From: Bacteroidota bacterium
Lineage (GTDB): Bacteria > Bacteroidota > Bacteroidia > B-17B0 > Aurantibacillaceae
Direction: 5' to 3'
Length of the DNA stretch: 64,000 bases
NCBI GenBank assembly: GCA_021323535.1
Contig: JAJONO010000005.1
Coordinates: forward strand, 1 to 64,000
Within the stretch, counting starts at the first letter, position 1. Each line of letters opens with the position of its first letter. Both the position numbers and the translations under genes were made by a program. Below, one piece after another: positions 17,057-24,659 of the stretch. The notes beneath the pieces were generated by a model. It had not been told where the DNA came from. It made no database searches and saw nothing but the letters and a program-made list of their open reading frames with translations.

Positions 17057-17899
17057 GTGTTAATTTTAACCAAAATAAGCCATTTAGAGACGTTTTTATC
17101 TCAAAAACGATCGCAGGGTTCAATAATAGGCTTTGTGCCCACTATGGGCGCTTTACACGAAGGACATATTTCTCTCATAAAAGCTTCAAAAAATGTAACA
17201 GATGTTACCGTCTGCAGCATTTTTGTGAATCCAACCCAGTTTAATGATAAAAAAGATCTGGAAAGATATCCTAAAACACCCGAAAAGGATGTTATGATGC
17301 TTGAAAAAGCAGGTTGCGACGCGGTATTCATGCCTGATGCGGAGGAGATCTATCCTGAGATAGACGAACGCCGGTTTGATTTCGGTTATCTTGATAAAAT
17401 TCTTGAAGGCGCACACAGGCCCGGTCATTTCAATGGGGTGGCGCAGGTGGTGAGTATTTTATTCAACCTTGTAAAACCCGACAAAGCTTTTTTCGGACAA
17501 AAGGATTACCAGCAGGTAATGATCATTAAAGCGCTAGTAAAACAACTTCACTACCCTATTGAAATTGTTCCCTGCCCTATCCTTCGGGAAAAAGATGGTC
17601 TTGCAATGAGCTCACGTAACACACTTCTTACGCCAGATGAAAGGAAAGCAGCAAGTCTTATTCCAATTGTTATGAATGAAGTGAATGAACTCAGCAGAAA
17701 GGGAACAGAAATACCGGAACTAAAAAAACATATTGAAGAACGACTAAAAGATCCTATCTACAAGATCGATTATTTTGCGGTTTGCGATGCCGATACCCTT
17801 AAAGAACTGAATTCATTCAGTGAAGCAAAATACCATGTTGCTTTAATCGCTTGCTTTGTTGGAAAAATACGTTTAATCGATAATATTATCCTTCATTAG
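17057..17899 (+). CDS. panC: pantothenate synthetase PanC
   Basis: The 280-residue protein condenses pantoate and beta-alanine with ATP to make pantothenate, the CoA precursor, in the cytoplasm. Signature motifs are present: FVPTMGALHEGH (residues 26-37, with both HxGH-type His), FGQKDYQQ and LAMSSRN. The start is GTG at 17057; the spacing of about 28 residues to PTMGALHEGH is normal for the family and no ATG fits. It is divergent from the GT5 gene. Its stop overlaps that of the convergent BNR protein by 4 nt (TTAG/CTAA). With the -7 box only 12 nt upstream the 5' leader must be very short. Confidence 0.96.
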   Translation: MLILTKISHLETFLSQKRSQGSIIGFVPTMGALHEGHISLIKASKNVTDVTVCSIFVNPTQFNDKKDLERYPKTPEKDVMMLEKAGCDAVFMPDAEEIYPEIDERRFDFGYLDKILEGAHRPGHFNGVAQVVSILFNLVKPDKAFFGQKDYQQVMIIKALVKQLHYPIEIVPCPILREKDGLAMSSRNTLLTPDERKAASLIPIVMNEVNELSRKGTEIPELKKHIEERLKDPIYKIDYFAVCDADTLKELNSFSEAKYHVALIACFVGKIRLIDNIILH

Positions 17900-20322
17900 C
17901 GGAAAATTACTTTTGCATCTTTTTCTTTAGTCACATAATTCATAATATCTGCAAGTGAATTATTTTCATCTCTTATCAAATTTTTATCTTTTACTATCAA
18001 GGTGCTTTTCTTCTTCAGAATGATCCGGCTTCCTTTTGTCAGAATGAGTTTTGATTCGATCAGGTAGCTTTTCCTTTTATTGACCACAACTATTCCATCA
18101 ATTTTCACAGCTTCTTTTCCTGTGCTTACAGATATTATTTTTTTATGGGAACTAGCTTTGCTCACAAGCTGTGTCACCCAGGCGCCTCGTCCGTATGTGC
18201 CCGCAATTAAAGTATTATTTACATAATTGATCGCCATATCGGTTACCATTACACGGGGAAGTGGCTTTTCTTTGCTGTAAAGTCTTTTCCAGATGATTTT
18301 ATCTCCTTCCTGCTCCGAGTAATAAACACCATCATCACAACCCAGGTAAATAACATTATTGAATTTATCGATCTTAATTTTATTGATACCCACTTTCGGA
18401 ATATTGTAATTAATTTCCTTTATAACGCAGTTATTGGAATCCGGGAGGTATTCCACTTCCAGCAAGCGACAATTGGTCTGGTTGTCCTGGTCACGACCCA
18501 CCGTATAAAAAAGATTAGGGTTTGAAGGATGTATTTCAGCAATGCTTATTTCCGCCCACCTGCATATTTCAAATGTTCCGATCAACGCTTTAGAAGTAAT
18601 ATCTAACCACTGCTGCTTCTTTGCGTTTATATCCACACAAAAAAATAGTTTTCCGGAAAGTTCTTTATCGCCCCACAATGGGTTTGCATAGGAAATAATT
18701 CCGGATGTTTTCCCAAGGCTCATTGATTTTATCACATGATTTCTGATGCCACCATCGTCTTTTTTACTGAAAGAAATGTCTGAGAATTTCTTAAACTGAT
18801 TTTGTCCTTTTTTTAAATCGGTTTTATTGATGCGCCAGATATCATGGTGACCAATGTAAACGAATGAATCTTTTACAAACAGCGGACGACGTGGATCAGT
18901 ATGCGGATCGTTTACCTGAAGATACATAGAGCCCTTCGATTTAAGGTCATGATAAAACAAGCCTGGAGGATTACATTCTACAATAGCAGAAGTTTCGTCT
19001 ATTGCCGCGGCAAGATACCCGTCGCCACAATTGCTCATTGTATTCAAACATTCCTTTTCATTGAACACAAAGCCCCCGTTATCCTGCGTACCGCCCGTTA
19101 CTAATAAAGAGTCGCTTTGCGCCACATCAATTCCCCAGAACTGAGTAACATCTAAACCATTACCATTTAAGTTTCTCCACTCTGTAGGGGAATGTTTTTG
19201 CGCAAATGAGATTCCTCCATCATTTCCAACAAACAAAGCGTCATCAGCTCCCTTATGTGTATTTCTTACCAGTTGCATGGACCTCACATCGGCGTGAGTA
19301 TTTTTACCATTATAACTTGCGATCTTTGAAAATGTTTTACCACCGTCGGTGCTTTTCGAAATCTCTGTCATCGCCACATACATAACTGTTGTATCTACTG
19401 CATTCACACACAATTCAAGATTCCAGTAAGTTCCTCCAAAGGTGTGCTGTATTGGTTGTTTGTTGAGATCGATGAATTTGTTTCCATTAAAAAATTTTAT
19501 GTAAGCAGCTGAAGCCCCCATAGCAACATAGAACATGTATTTCAGATCCTGTCTTGGCACAGCAGTTACTTCGATGCGGCTTGCCTTCACATTAGCAGGT
19601 GTAATATCTTTTATTTTTTTACCAAAGTCTTCACACAAATAGAGTTTTGCTTCCTCACGATTATTGGTCCTGGTACACACGTAGAATTTTCCCAGTTCGA
19701 AAGGAGCATATTCAATGTCGCAGATAGAAATGTCGGGATCGTTTTTATTGAAAGGCAGTTCTATCTTTTCCCAATCGAGCCAATCGTTTTTTGTAAGATA
19801 GATAGCGTTAGAACTATAGGCCATCATGTGCATGGGGTCCTGGTGATAAGAAGTCAGTCCTTCGAGACAAAATAAATTTTTAGTTTCGGAAGGTGGTCCC
19901 ACCTGTCGCCAGCTTGTTCCATCATCGTCCGATCTTAAAATACCGTTTCCGTACCCGAGGGGTAAACCGCTTTTATGTCCTGTTGCTATAAAAACAGATC
20001 TTCCCTGATTAACGTCGCTGTAATTCTTGTGAACAACAATGTCTGTAACACCAAAACACATTCCTTCATAGGTATCAGAAATATTTTTCCATTCGGGCTT
20101 ATCACTCATAGCATTGATGCTTTTGAAAAGTCCGCCCGAACAGCTTCCTGCAAACATGAGGTTCATGTTATTTGTATCTACCCAAAGCGCCCTTACAAAT
20201 CCTTTAACCTGCCCGCTCGTTTGCTTGGGCCCCAGATATTCCCACTGACCCGGTTCAGACTGGGCATGGGCATGGATTGAAAAAAAGAATGTTAGTATGT
20301 GTAGAAAACAGGCTCGTTTCAC
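17896..20322 (-). CDS. secreted BNR/sortilin-like beta-propeller protein
   Basis: The 808-residue protein has a signal peptide (CFLHILTFFFSIHAHAQ). It then has repeated BNR/Asp-box and VPS10-like blades, such as GGLFKSI, ISKSTDGGKTFSKI, FVGNDGGISF and TQDNGGFVFN. The sequence reads as a propeller comparable to the N-terminal part of the T9SS protein at 46053. A short C-terminal beta segment (residues about 730-808) ends without a recognisable T9SS sorting motif, so the export route beyond the periplasm is unclear. It is convergent with panC with a 4-nt overlap and divergent from glyS. Ligand unknown; not a demonstrable glycosidase. Confidence 0.7.
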   Translation of the reverse strand: MKRACFLHILTFFFSIHAHAQSEPGQWEYLGPKQTSGQVKGFVRALWVDTNNMNLMFAGSCSGGLFKSINAMSDKPEWKNISDTYEGMCFGVTDIVVHKNYSDVNQGRSVFIATGHKSGLPLGYGNGILRSDDDGTSWRQVGPPSETKNLFCLEGLTSYHQDPMHMMAYSSNAIYLTKNDWLDWEKIELPFNKNDPDISICDIEYAPFELGKFYVCTRTNNREEAKLYLCEDFGKKIKDITPANVKASRIEVTAVPRQDLKYMFYVAMGASAAYIKFFNGNKFIDLNKQPIQHTFGGTYWNLELCVNAVDTTVMYVAMTEISKSTDGGKTFSKIASYNGKNTHADVRSMQLVRNTHKGADDALFVGNDGGISFAQKHSPTEWRNLNGNGLDVTQFWGIDVAQSDSLLVTGGTQDNGGFVFNEKECLNTMSNCGDGYLAAAIDETSAIVECNPPGLFYHDLKSKGSMYLQVNDPHTDPRRPLFVKDSFVYIGHHDIWRINKTDLKKGQNQFKKFSDISFSKKDDGGIRNHVIKSMSLGKTSGIISYANPLWGDKELSGKLFFCVDINAKKQQWLDITSKALIGTFEICRWAEISIAEIHPSNPNLFYTVGRDQDNQTNCRLLEVEYLPDSNNCVIKEINYNIPKVGINKIKIDKFNNVIYLGCDDGVYYSEQEGDKIIWKRLYSKEKPLPRVMVTDMAINYVNNTLIAGTYGRGAWVTQLVSKASSHKKIISVSTGKEAVKIDGIVVVNKRKSYLIESKLILTKGSRIILKKKSTLIVKDKNLIRDENNSLADIMNYVTKEKDAKVIFR

Positions 20323-20347
20323 GCTTAAATTTAATCAATTAATTGGC

Positions 20348-20355
20348 TATTTTTG
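20348..20355 (+). promoter_or_regulatory. -7 box of glyS
   Basis: TATTTTTG matches TAnnTTTG, 18 nt before the glyS ATG. The -33 region is not obvious. Confidence 0.5.
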
Positions 20356-20373
20356 CTGCACTAAATTTTAATT

Positions 20374-21915
20374 ATGTCGCAGAAACCAGAAGACTTTTTC
20401 AAGAACATTATTTCTCACAGCAAAGAGTATGGATATATTTTTCAAAGCAGCGAAATCTATGATGGATTAAGCGCTGTGTATGATTACGGGCAAAACGGGG
20501 CCGAGCTGAAGAAAAATATTCGCGAATACTGGTGGAGAGCGATGGTGCAGATGCATGAGAACATTGTTGGAATTGATGCCGCGATATTTATGCATCCTAC
20601 AACCTGGAAAGCGAGTGGACACGTAGACGCTTTCAACGATCCTTTGATTGACAACAAAGACAGTAAAAAAAGATACCGTGCCGACGTACTTATTGAGGAG
20701 CACGTTGCAAAAATTGAAGACAAGATCGAGAAAGAAGTTGAAAAAGCGAAAAAACGTTTCGAGAATTTTGACGAAGCTATGTTTCGCTCAACTAATGCAA
20801 GAGTTGTAGAATATCAGAATAAGATCAATGACATTAACAACCGTTTCAAAAACGCGATGAACGATGGCAATCTTGCAGAAGTAAAACAGATCATTGTAGA
20901 TTGCGAAATTGTTGATCCTGTAAGCGGAAGCAGAAACTGGACCGATGTAAGACAATTTAATCTCATGTTTTCTACCGCCATGGGATCGGTTGACGGAGAG
21001 GGAAGCACTATTTATTTACGACCCGAAACCGCGCAGGGAATTTTTGTGAATTACCTCAACGTTCAGAAAACAGGAAGAATGAAGATTCCTTTTGGAATTG
21101 CTCAAACCGGAAAAGCTTTCAGAAATGAAATTGTTGCAAGGCAATTTATTTTCAGGATGCGCGAATTCGAACAAATGGAAATGCAATTCTTCTGCAAACC
21201 GGGAACTGAAAAAGAATGGTACGAATACTGGAAAGACGCGCGTTTGAAGTGGCACCATAGCCTTGGTTTAGGAAAAGAAAATTATAAATTTCACGATCAC
21301 GTTAAACTTGCTTTTTACGCCAACGCTGCTAGCGATATTGAATTTCAATTTCCATTTGGATTTAAAGAACTGGAAGGAATTCACTCGCGAACTGATTATG
21401 ATCTTAAACAACATGAGCAATTCAGTGGAAAAAAATTACAGTATTTCGATCCTGAAGAAGGAGCCAGCTATGTTCCATATGTAGTGGAAACTTCTGTTGG
21501 ATTGGATCGTTTATTTTTATCTATTCTTTCAGCTGCTTTCAAAGAGGAAAAATTACAGGATGGCGAAACGCGTGTTGTGCTCAGCCTGCCGCCTGCCCTT
21601 GCTCCAATTAAAGCGGCAGTGTTTCCGTTGGTAAAAAAAGATGGGTTACCTGAATTGGCCGAGAAGATCATCAACCAGCTCAAGTTTGATCATATTGTTA
21701 CTTACGACGAAAAAGATGCTGTAGGAAGAAGATACCGTCGCCAGGACGCGATAGGAACACCATATTGTATCACTGTGGATCACCAGAGTCTTGAAGATGG
21801 AACTGTAACTGTTCGTCACCGCGATACCATGCAACAGGACCGTATAAAAATTGAAGCGCTCAACGATTTCTTAAACGAAAGAGTAAGTATGAAGAGCTTG
21901 CTGAAACAACTTTGA
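20374..21915 (+). CDS. glyS: glycyl-tRNA synthetase (dimeric class II type)
   Basis: The 513-residue enzyme charges tRNA-Gly. It is the single-chain homodimeric form, not the alpha2-beta2 bacterial form: it opens with EIYDGLSAVYDYGQNGAEL, carries class II motif 2 around YLRPETAQGIFVNY and RMREFEQMEMQFF, motif 3 around VETSVGLDRLFL, and a C-terminal anticodon-binding domain (LPPALAPIKAAV onward). An insertion at about residues 100-165 is helical and charged. It is followed immediately by a strong terminator that overlaps the 5' end of the CAP gene. Confidence 0.97.
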   Translation: MSQKPEDFFKNIISHSKEYGYIFQSSEIYDGLSAVYDYGQNGAELKKNIREYWWRAMVQMHENIVGIDAAIFMHPTTWKASGHVDAFNDPLIDNKDSKKRYRADVLIEEHVAKIEDKIEKEVEKAKKRFENFDEAMFRSTNARVVEYQNKINDINNRFKNAMNDGNLAEVKQIIVDCEIVDPVSGSRNWTDVRQFNLMFSTAMGSVDGEGSTIYLRPETAQGIFVNYLNVQKTGRMKIPFGIAQTGKAFRNEIVARQFIFRMREFEQMEMQFFCKPGTEKEWYEYWKDARLKWHHSLGLGKENYKFHDHVKLAFYANAASDIEFQFPFGFKELEGIHSRTDYDLKQHEQFSGKKLQYFDPEEGASYVPYVVETSVGLDRLFLSILSAAFKEEKLQDGETRVVLSLPPALAPIKAAVFPLVKKDGLPELAEKIINQLKFDHIVTYDEKDAVGRRYRRQDAIGTPYCITVDHQSLEDGTVTVRHRDTMQQDRIKIEALNDFLNERVSMKSLLKQL

Positions 21916-22616
21916 TTTTGGAAGGCGCCGGAAACATAATCATTAATTTATATAAAAGAGCAGGTCTTATCACCTGCTCTTTTCTTTTTATGTTTCAGGT
22001 TTTTAACGCCCAAATTGAAAAAACTGAAGCTAAAATCTGGAACACCAAAGAACTTGATGCAGGACGCAAATCTTTCGGTCTTTCGGAGCTTGAAGCGGAT
22101 GTGATCCTTGAAATCAATAAAGCAAGAACCAATCCTTCTAAATACGCGGAATTGTATATAAAACCAAGGCTGTCAAATTACAATGGCAAAGTTTACAATG
22201 ATAAAACGGTAACAAAGGAAGGAACAGTGGCAGTGAATGATTGCATAAGCGCCATGAACTCCCAGGTTAAACTTTTACCCTTAAAGCCCGATAACAATCT
22301 TATTAAACTGGCCAAAGAATATACTAAAATGCAGGGCAAAACAAATCAAACCGGCCATGAAACTGATGGGAAAGGCTTTAAGGAGCGTATGAAAACGATC
22401 ATTGATGACAATAAAGTTGTTGGAGAAAATATTTCATATGGCAGAAACACCGCGAGGGACATTGTGATTGCTCAACTAATTGATGATGGTCGGCCGAAGC
22501 GCGGCCATAGAAAAAATATTTTACGCGCGAACTATACGCATATCGGTGTTGCATCTGGCGAACACAAGGAATACAGTACCATGTGTACAATTAATTTTTT
22601 CGGTGATAATACCTGA
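21912..22616 (+). CDS. secreted CAP-domain (SCP/PR1-like) protein
   Basis: The protein has up to 234 residues. The CAP core is clear: ILEINKARTNPSKYAELY, a helix around LAKEYTKMQGK, GHETDGKGFKERM, VGENISYG, and IAQLIDDGRPKRGHRKNIL. CAP proteins are secreted alpha-beta-alpha folds with diverse binding roles. The start is uncertain: the frame opens with TTG codons at 21912 and 21918 and the first ATG (21990) would cut off most of the signal peptide, which reads LYKRAGLITCSFLFMFQVFNAQ. A TTG start keeps the signal. The codons for KRAGLITCSF are the glyS terminator hairpin. It is convergent with the HIT gene, with 4 nt between stops. Confidence 0.8.
   Translation: MILEGAGNIIINLYKRAGLITCSFLFMFQVFNAQIEKTEAKIWNTKELDAGRKSFGLSELEADVILEINKARTNPSKYAELYIKPRLSNYNGKVYNDKTVTKEGTVAVNDCISAMNSQVKLLPLKPDNNLIKLAKEYTKMQGKTNQTGHETDGKGFKERMKTIIDDNKVVGENISYGRNTARDIVIAQLIDDGRPKRGHRKNILRANYTHIGVASGEHKEYSTMCTINFFGDNT
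21954..21989 (+). terminator. terminator of glyS, inside the CAP gene 5' end
   Basis: AAAAGAGCAGGT/ACCTGCTCTTTT is a perfect 12-bp stem with a 6-nt loop, followed by CTTTTT. It is a strong intrinsic terminator located within the signal-peptide codons of the next gene. Confidence 0.85.
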
Positions 22617-22620
22617 TAAA

Positions 22621-23016
22621 TTACTGGAAATTCGCTGCGATCTTATTGGCAATTTCCTCAAATTCTTCTTTAGACAATTTGAGTTTTTCATTGCTAAAAT
22701 CGCAATCATTCATTGTGTTAATCGGAATAAGATGAACGTGCGCATGCGGCACTTCTAATCCAATTATCTGCATAGATACTTTCTTGCAGGGAATGCTTTT
22801 CTTAATTGCTTCTGCCACTTTTTTGCTAAACAGCATGAGGCCGGTGTAATTGGCCTGGTCGAGATCAAAGATATAATCTTCTTCGTTTTTAGGAATTACC
22901 AGAACATGGCCTTTTTTTATTGGGAAAACATCCAGAAATGCCAAATAGCTTTCGTTCTCAGCAACTTTATATGCGGGAATATCTCCGGCAACTATTTTTG
23001 AGAAAATGGAAGACAT
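22621..23016 (-). CDS. HIT family nucleotide hydrolase
   Basis: The 131-residue histidine-triad protein belongs to the Hint branch: it opens SIFSKIVAGDIPAYKVAEN, has FPIKKGHVLVIPK, and the triad HAHVHLIP at residues 91-98 (catalytic His in HxHxH). Members hydrolyse adenosine phosphoramidates and related dinucleotides in the cytoplasm. It starts 3 nt after the greA stop on the same strand, so greA and HIT form a two-gene operon, an arrangement I recall as frequent in Bacteroidota. Confidence 0.93.
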   Translation of the reverse strand: MSSIFSKIVAGDIPAYKVAENESYLAFLDVFPIKKGHVLVIPKNEEDYIFDLDQANYTGLMLFSKKVAEAIKKSIPCKKVSMQIIGLEVPHAHVHLIPINTMNDCDFSNEKLKLSKEEFEEIANKIAANFQ

Positions 23017-23019
23017 GAA

Positions 23020-23493
23020 TTAAATAGAAATTTCAACAATTTCGAAAGTGATTAATCCTGCAGGAACCTGCACATCGGTTCTTTCACCCACTTTTTTACC
23101 AAGTAAGCCTTTTCCGATAGGAGAATCAACAGAAATTTTACCGGCTTTAAAATCGGCTTCGCTTTCGGCAACAAGCGTATATTTCATTGTGGCGCCGTTT
23201 TTAATATTTTTGATTTTCACAGTGGTAAGAATACTCACCTTGCTTAAATCGAGCTTGGTTTCGTCAACTAGACGGGCGTTTAGAATCACGTCTTTAAGTT
23301 TCCCTATTTTGACTTCAAGTAAGCCCTGCGCCTCACGGGCGGCGTCATACTCAGCGTTTTCGCTTAAATCGCCTTTTTCACGGGCCTCAACCACAGCCTC
23401 GGTGCATTTTTTACGCTCCACGGTTTCGAGGTAATGCAGTTCGGTTTTTAGTTTTTGTAATCCTTCTTCGGTATAATATCCAACTTGTGCCAT
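23020..23493 (-). CDS. greA: transcription elongation factor GreA
   Basis: The 157-residue protein has the GreA layout: an N-terminal antiparallel coiled coil (about 1-75) whose tip carries the acidic GDLSENAEYDAA motif that reaches into the RNA polymerase secondary channel, and a C-terminal FKBP-like domain (SPIGKGLLGKKVGERTDV). It stimulates cleavage of backtracked RNA, restarting stalled polymerase. It is the first gene of the greA-HIT pair and lies after the terminator of the PorV-family gene. Confidence 0.96.
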   Translation of the reverse strand: MAQVGYYTEEGLQKLKTELHYLETVERKKCTEAVVEAREKGDLSENAEYDAAREAQGLLEVKIGKLKDVILNARLVDETKLDLSKVSILTTVKIKNIKNGATMKYTLVAESEADFKAGKISVDSPIGKGLLGKKVGERTDVQVPAGLITFEIVEISI

Positions 23494-23506
23494 TGTGTCA
23501 AGCTTT

Positions 23507-23543
23507 AAAAAACAAAGAATCCCGATGCATACCGGGACTCTTT
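23507..23543 (-). terminator. terminator of the PorV-family gene
   Basis: On the minus strand AAAGAGTCCCG/CGGGATTCTTT pairs with one mismatch and is followed by GTTTTTT. It ends the TonB receptor/giant protein/PorV unit. Confidence 0.8.
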
Positions 23544-23571
23544 AAGATAGAACAAAATTAGTAAAAATTCC

Positions 23572-24639
23572 TTATAAATTCACACGTAAACCAAAAGTAT
23601 GGGTTCCGCCAAAAGGATTGGTGAAACGGTAAGAATAATCCACACCAACAGTTGATTTCTTGTCGTTAAAAGGTATTTCAAAAGTAACACCTGCGGCAGG
23701 GCCAGTAAAAACTGTTCTGCGTGTTTCTTCGCTTAAAATTCCTTTTTCAGCATAAAAACCAGCTCTGAACATTAACATCTCTTTCCATGCATATTCTGCG
23801 CCGAATAAGAAGTTATCATAAGTAAAGGAGTTTGAAGTGTAATTGGTGTTAAGTGAAAGACGTTGTTTTTTAGAACGTCCGGTGCTGTCTTTTGTAAGAT
23901 AGAAATCATATGCCAAACCAATATTTACAAGGGCAGGTAATTCAAAAGCACCCGAGCGGTTGTTTACAGTAAGCTCGTAGTTTGTTCCGTATTTTACTGT
24001 TGATTGACGGCTGAGACCATCACCGCGGTAGGTCATTTTAGGACCCCAGTTCTTTAACGCGATACCAATGTGAATGTTATCGTATTTGCCCGTGTGGTAC
24101 TGGATACCGGCGTCAATTGCAATTCCTCTCGCAGCAGCGTTAGGAATCTGCTCACTAAGAATCTTGAAGTTAACACCTCCGTAAATATTTTCAGAGAACA
24201 TTTTCGCATAAGACATACTGATGTTATAGAAGCTAGGCTCATAAGTACCGAGACCACCTTCAGGTTGTTCTTCAGTTGTAATATCGATTTTACCCGCTTT
24301 TATTGAAACGATACCGAGACCGATTGTGCCGGTTTCGCCAACGCCTTGAGTAAGACCAAAGCTGTTGATGAAAATATCGGTGCCTTGTAACCAGTTTGAA
24401 CGGTTAAAGATAAATTCAGTTTTACGCGTATACGCTGTTCCAGCAATGTTGAGAAACTGCGCTTCTAAACCGCGCGCGCGCGCTGAGTTTGAGCCTACCA
24501 TTCCGGCATTTCTGGCGTATGGGTTAATGAGCAACTGACTCGCACCAGCCTGTCCTGCACGTTCAGGGTTACCAGCTTCAAGCAAAGTTGAAGCTATAAT
24601 TGCCGTTGTTAAACCGAGATATTTTAAATTTTTAATCAT
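23572..24639 (-). CDS. PorV/PorQ-family outer-membrane beta-barrel protein
   Basis: ATG at 24639 is chosen because MIKNLKYLGLTTAIIASTLLEAG begins a signal peptide; the track's longer start overlaps the upstream gene. The remaining sequence has the PorV/PorQ hallmarks: NPYARNAGMVGSNSARARG near the N-terminus, GLGIVSIKAGKI, then alternating beta strands ending FGLRVNL with a terminal aromatic-rich strand. PorV-family barrels shuttle or anchor T9SS cargo in the outer membrane. It is third in a minus-strand unit, 20 nt after the stop of the 1496-residue secreted protein, and ends at a terminator. Its pairing with that protein suggests a dedicated partner rather than the general PorV. Confidence 0.82.
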   Translation of the reverse strand: MIKNLKYLGLTTAIIASTLLEAGNPERAGQAGASQLLINPYARNAGMVGSNSARARGLEAQFLNIAGTAYTRKTEFIFNRSNWLQGTDIFINSFGLTQGVGETGTIGLGIVSIKAGKIDITTEEQPEGGLGTYEPSFYNISMSYAKMFSENIYGGVNFKILSEQIPNAAARGIAIDAGIQYHTGKYDNIHIGIALKNWGPKMTYRGDGLSRQSTVKYGTNYELTVNNRSGAFELPALVNIGLAYDFYLTKDSTGRSKKQRLSLNTNYTSNSFTYDNFLFGAEYAWKEMLMFRAGFYAEKGILSEETRRTVFTGPAAGVTFEIPFNDKKSTVGVDYSYRFTNPFGGTHTFGLRVNL

Positions 24640-24659
24640 AGCAAATTTCTTCTGTAATA

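Noticed and set aside
23514-23560. Minus-strand TAATTTTG (23553-23560) as a greA promoter
   Set aside because: A terminator hairpin lies between it and greA and no -33 box is present; read as chance match.
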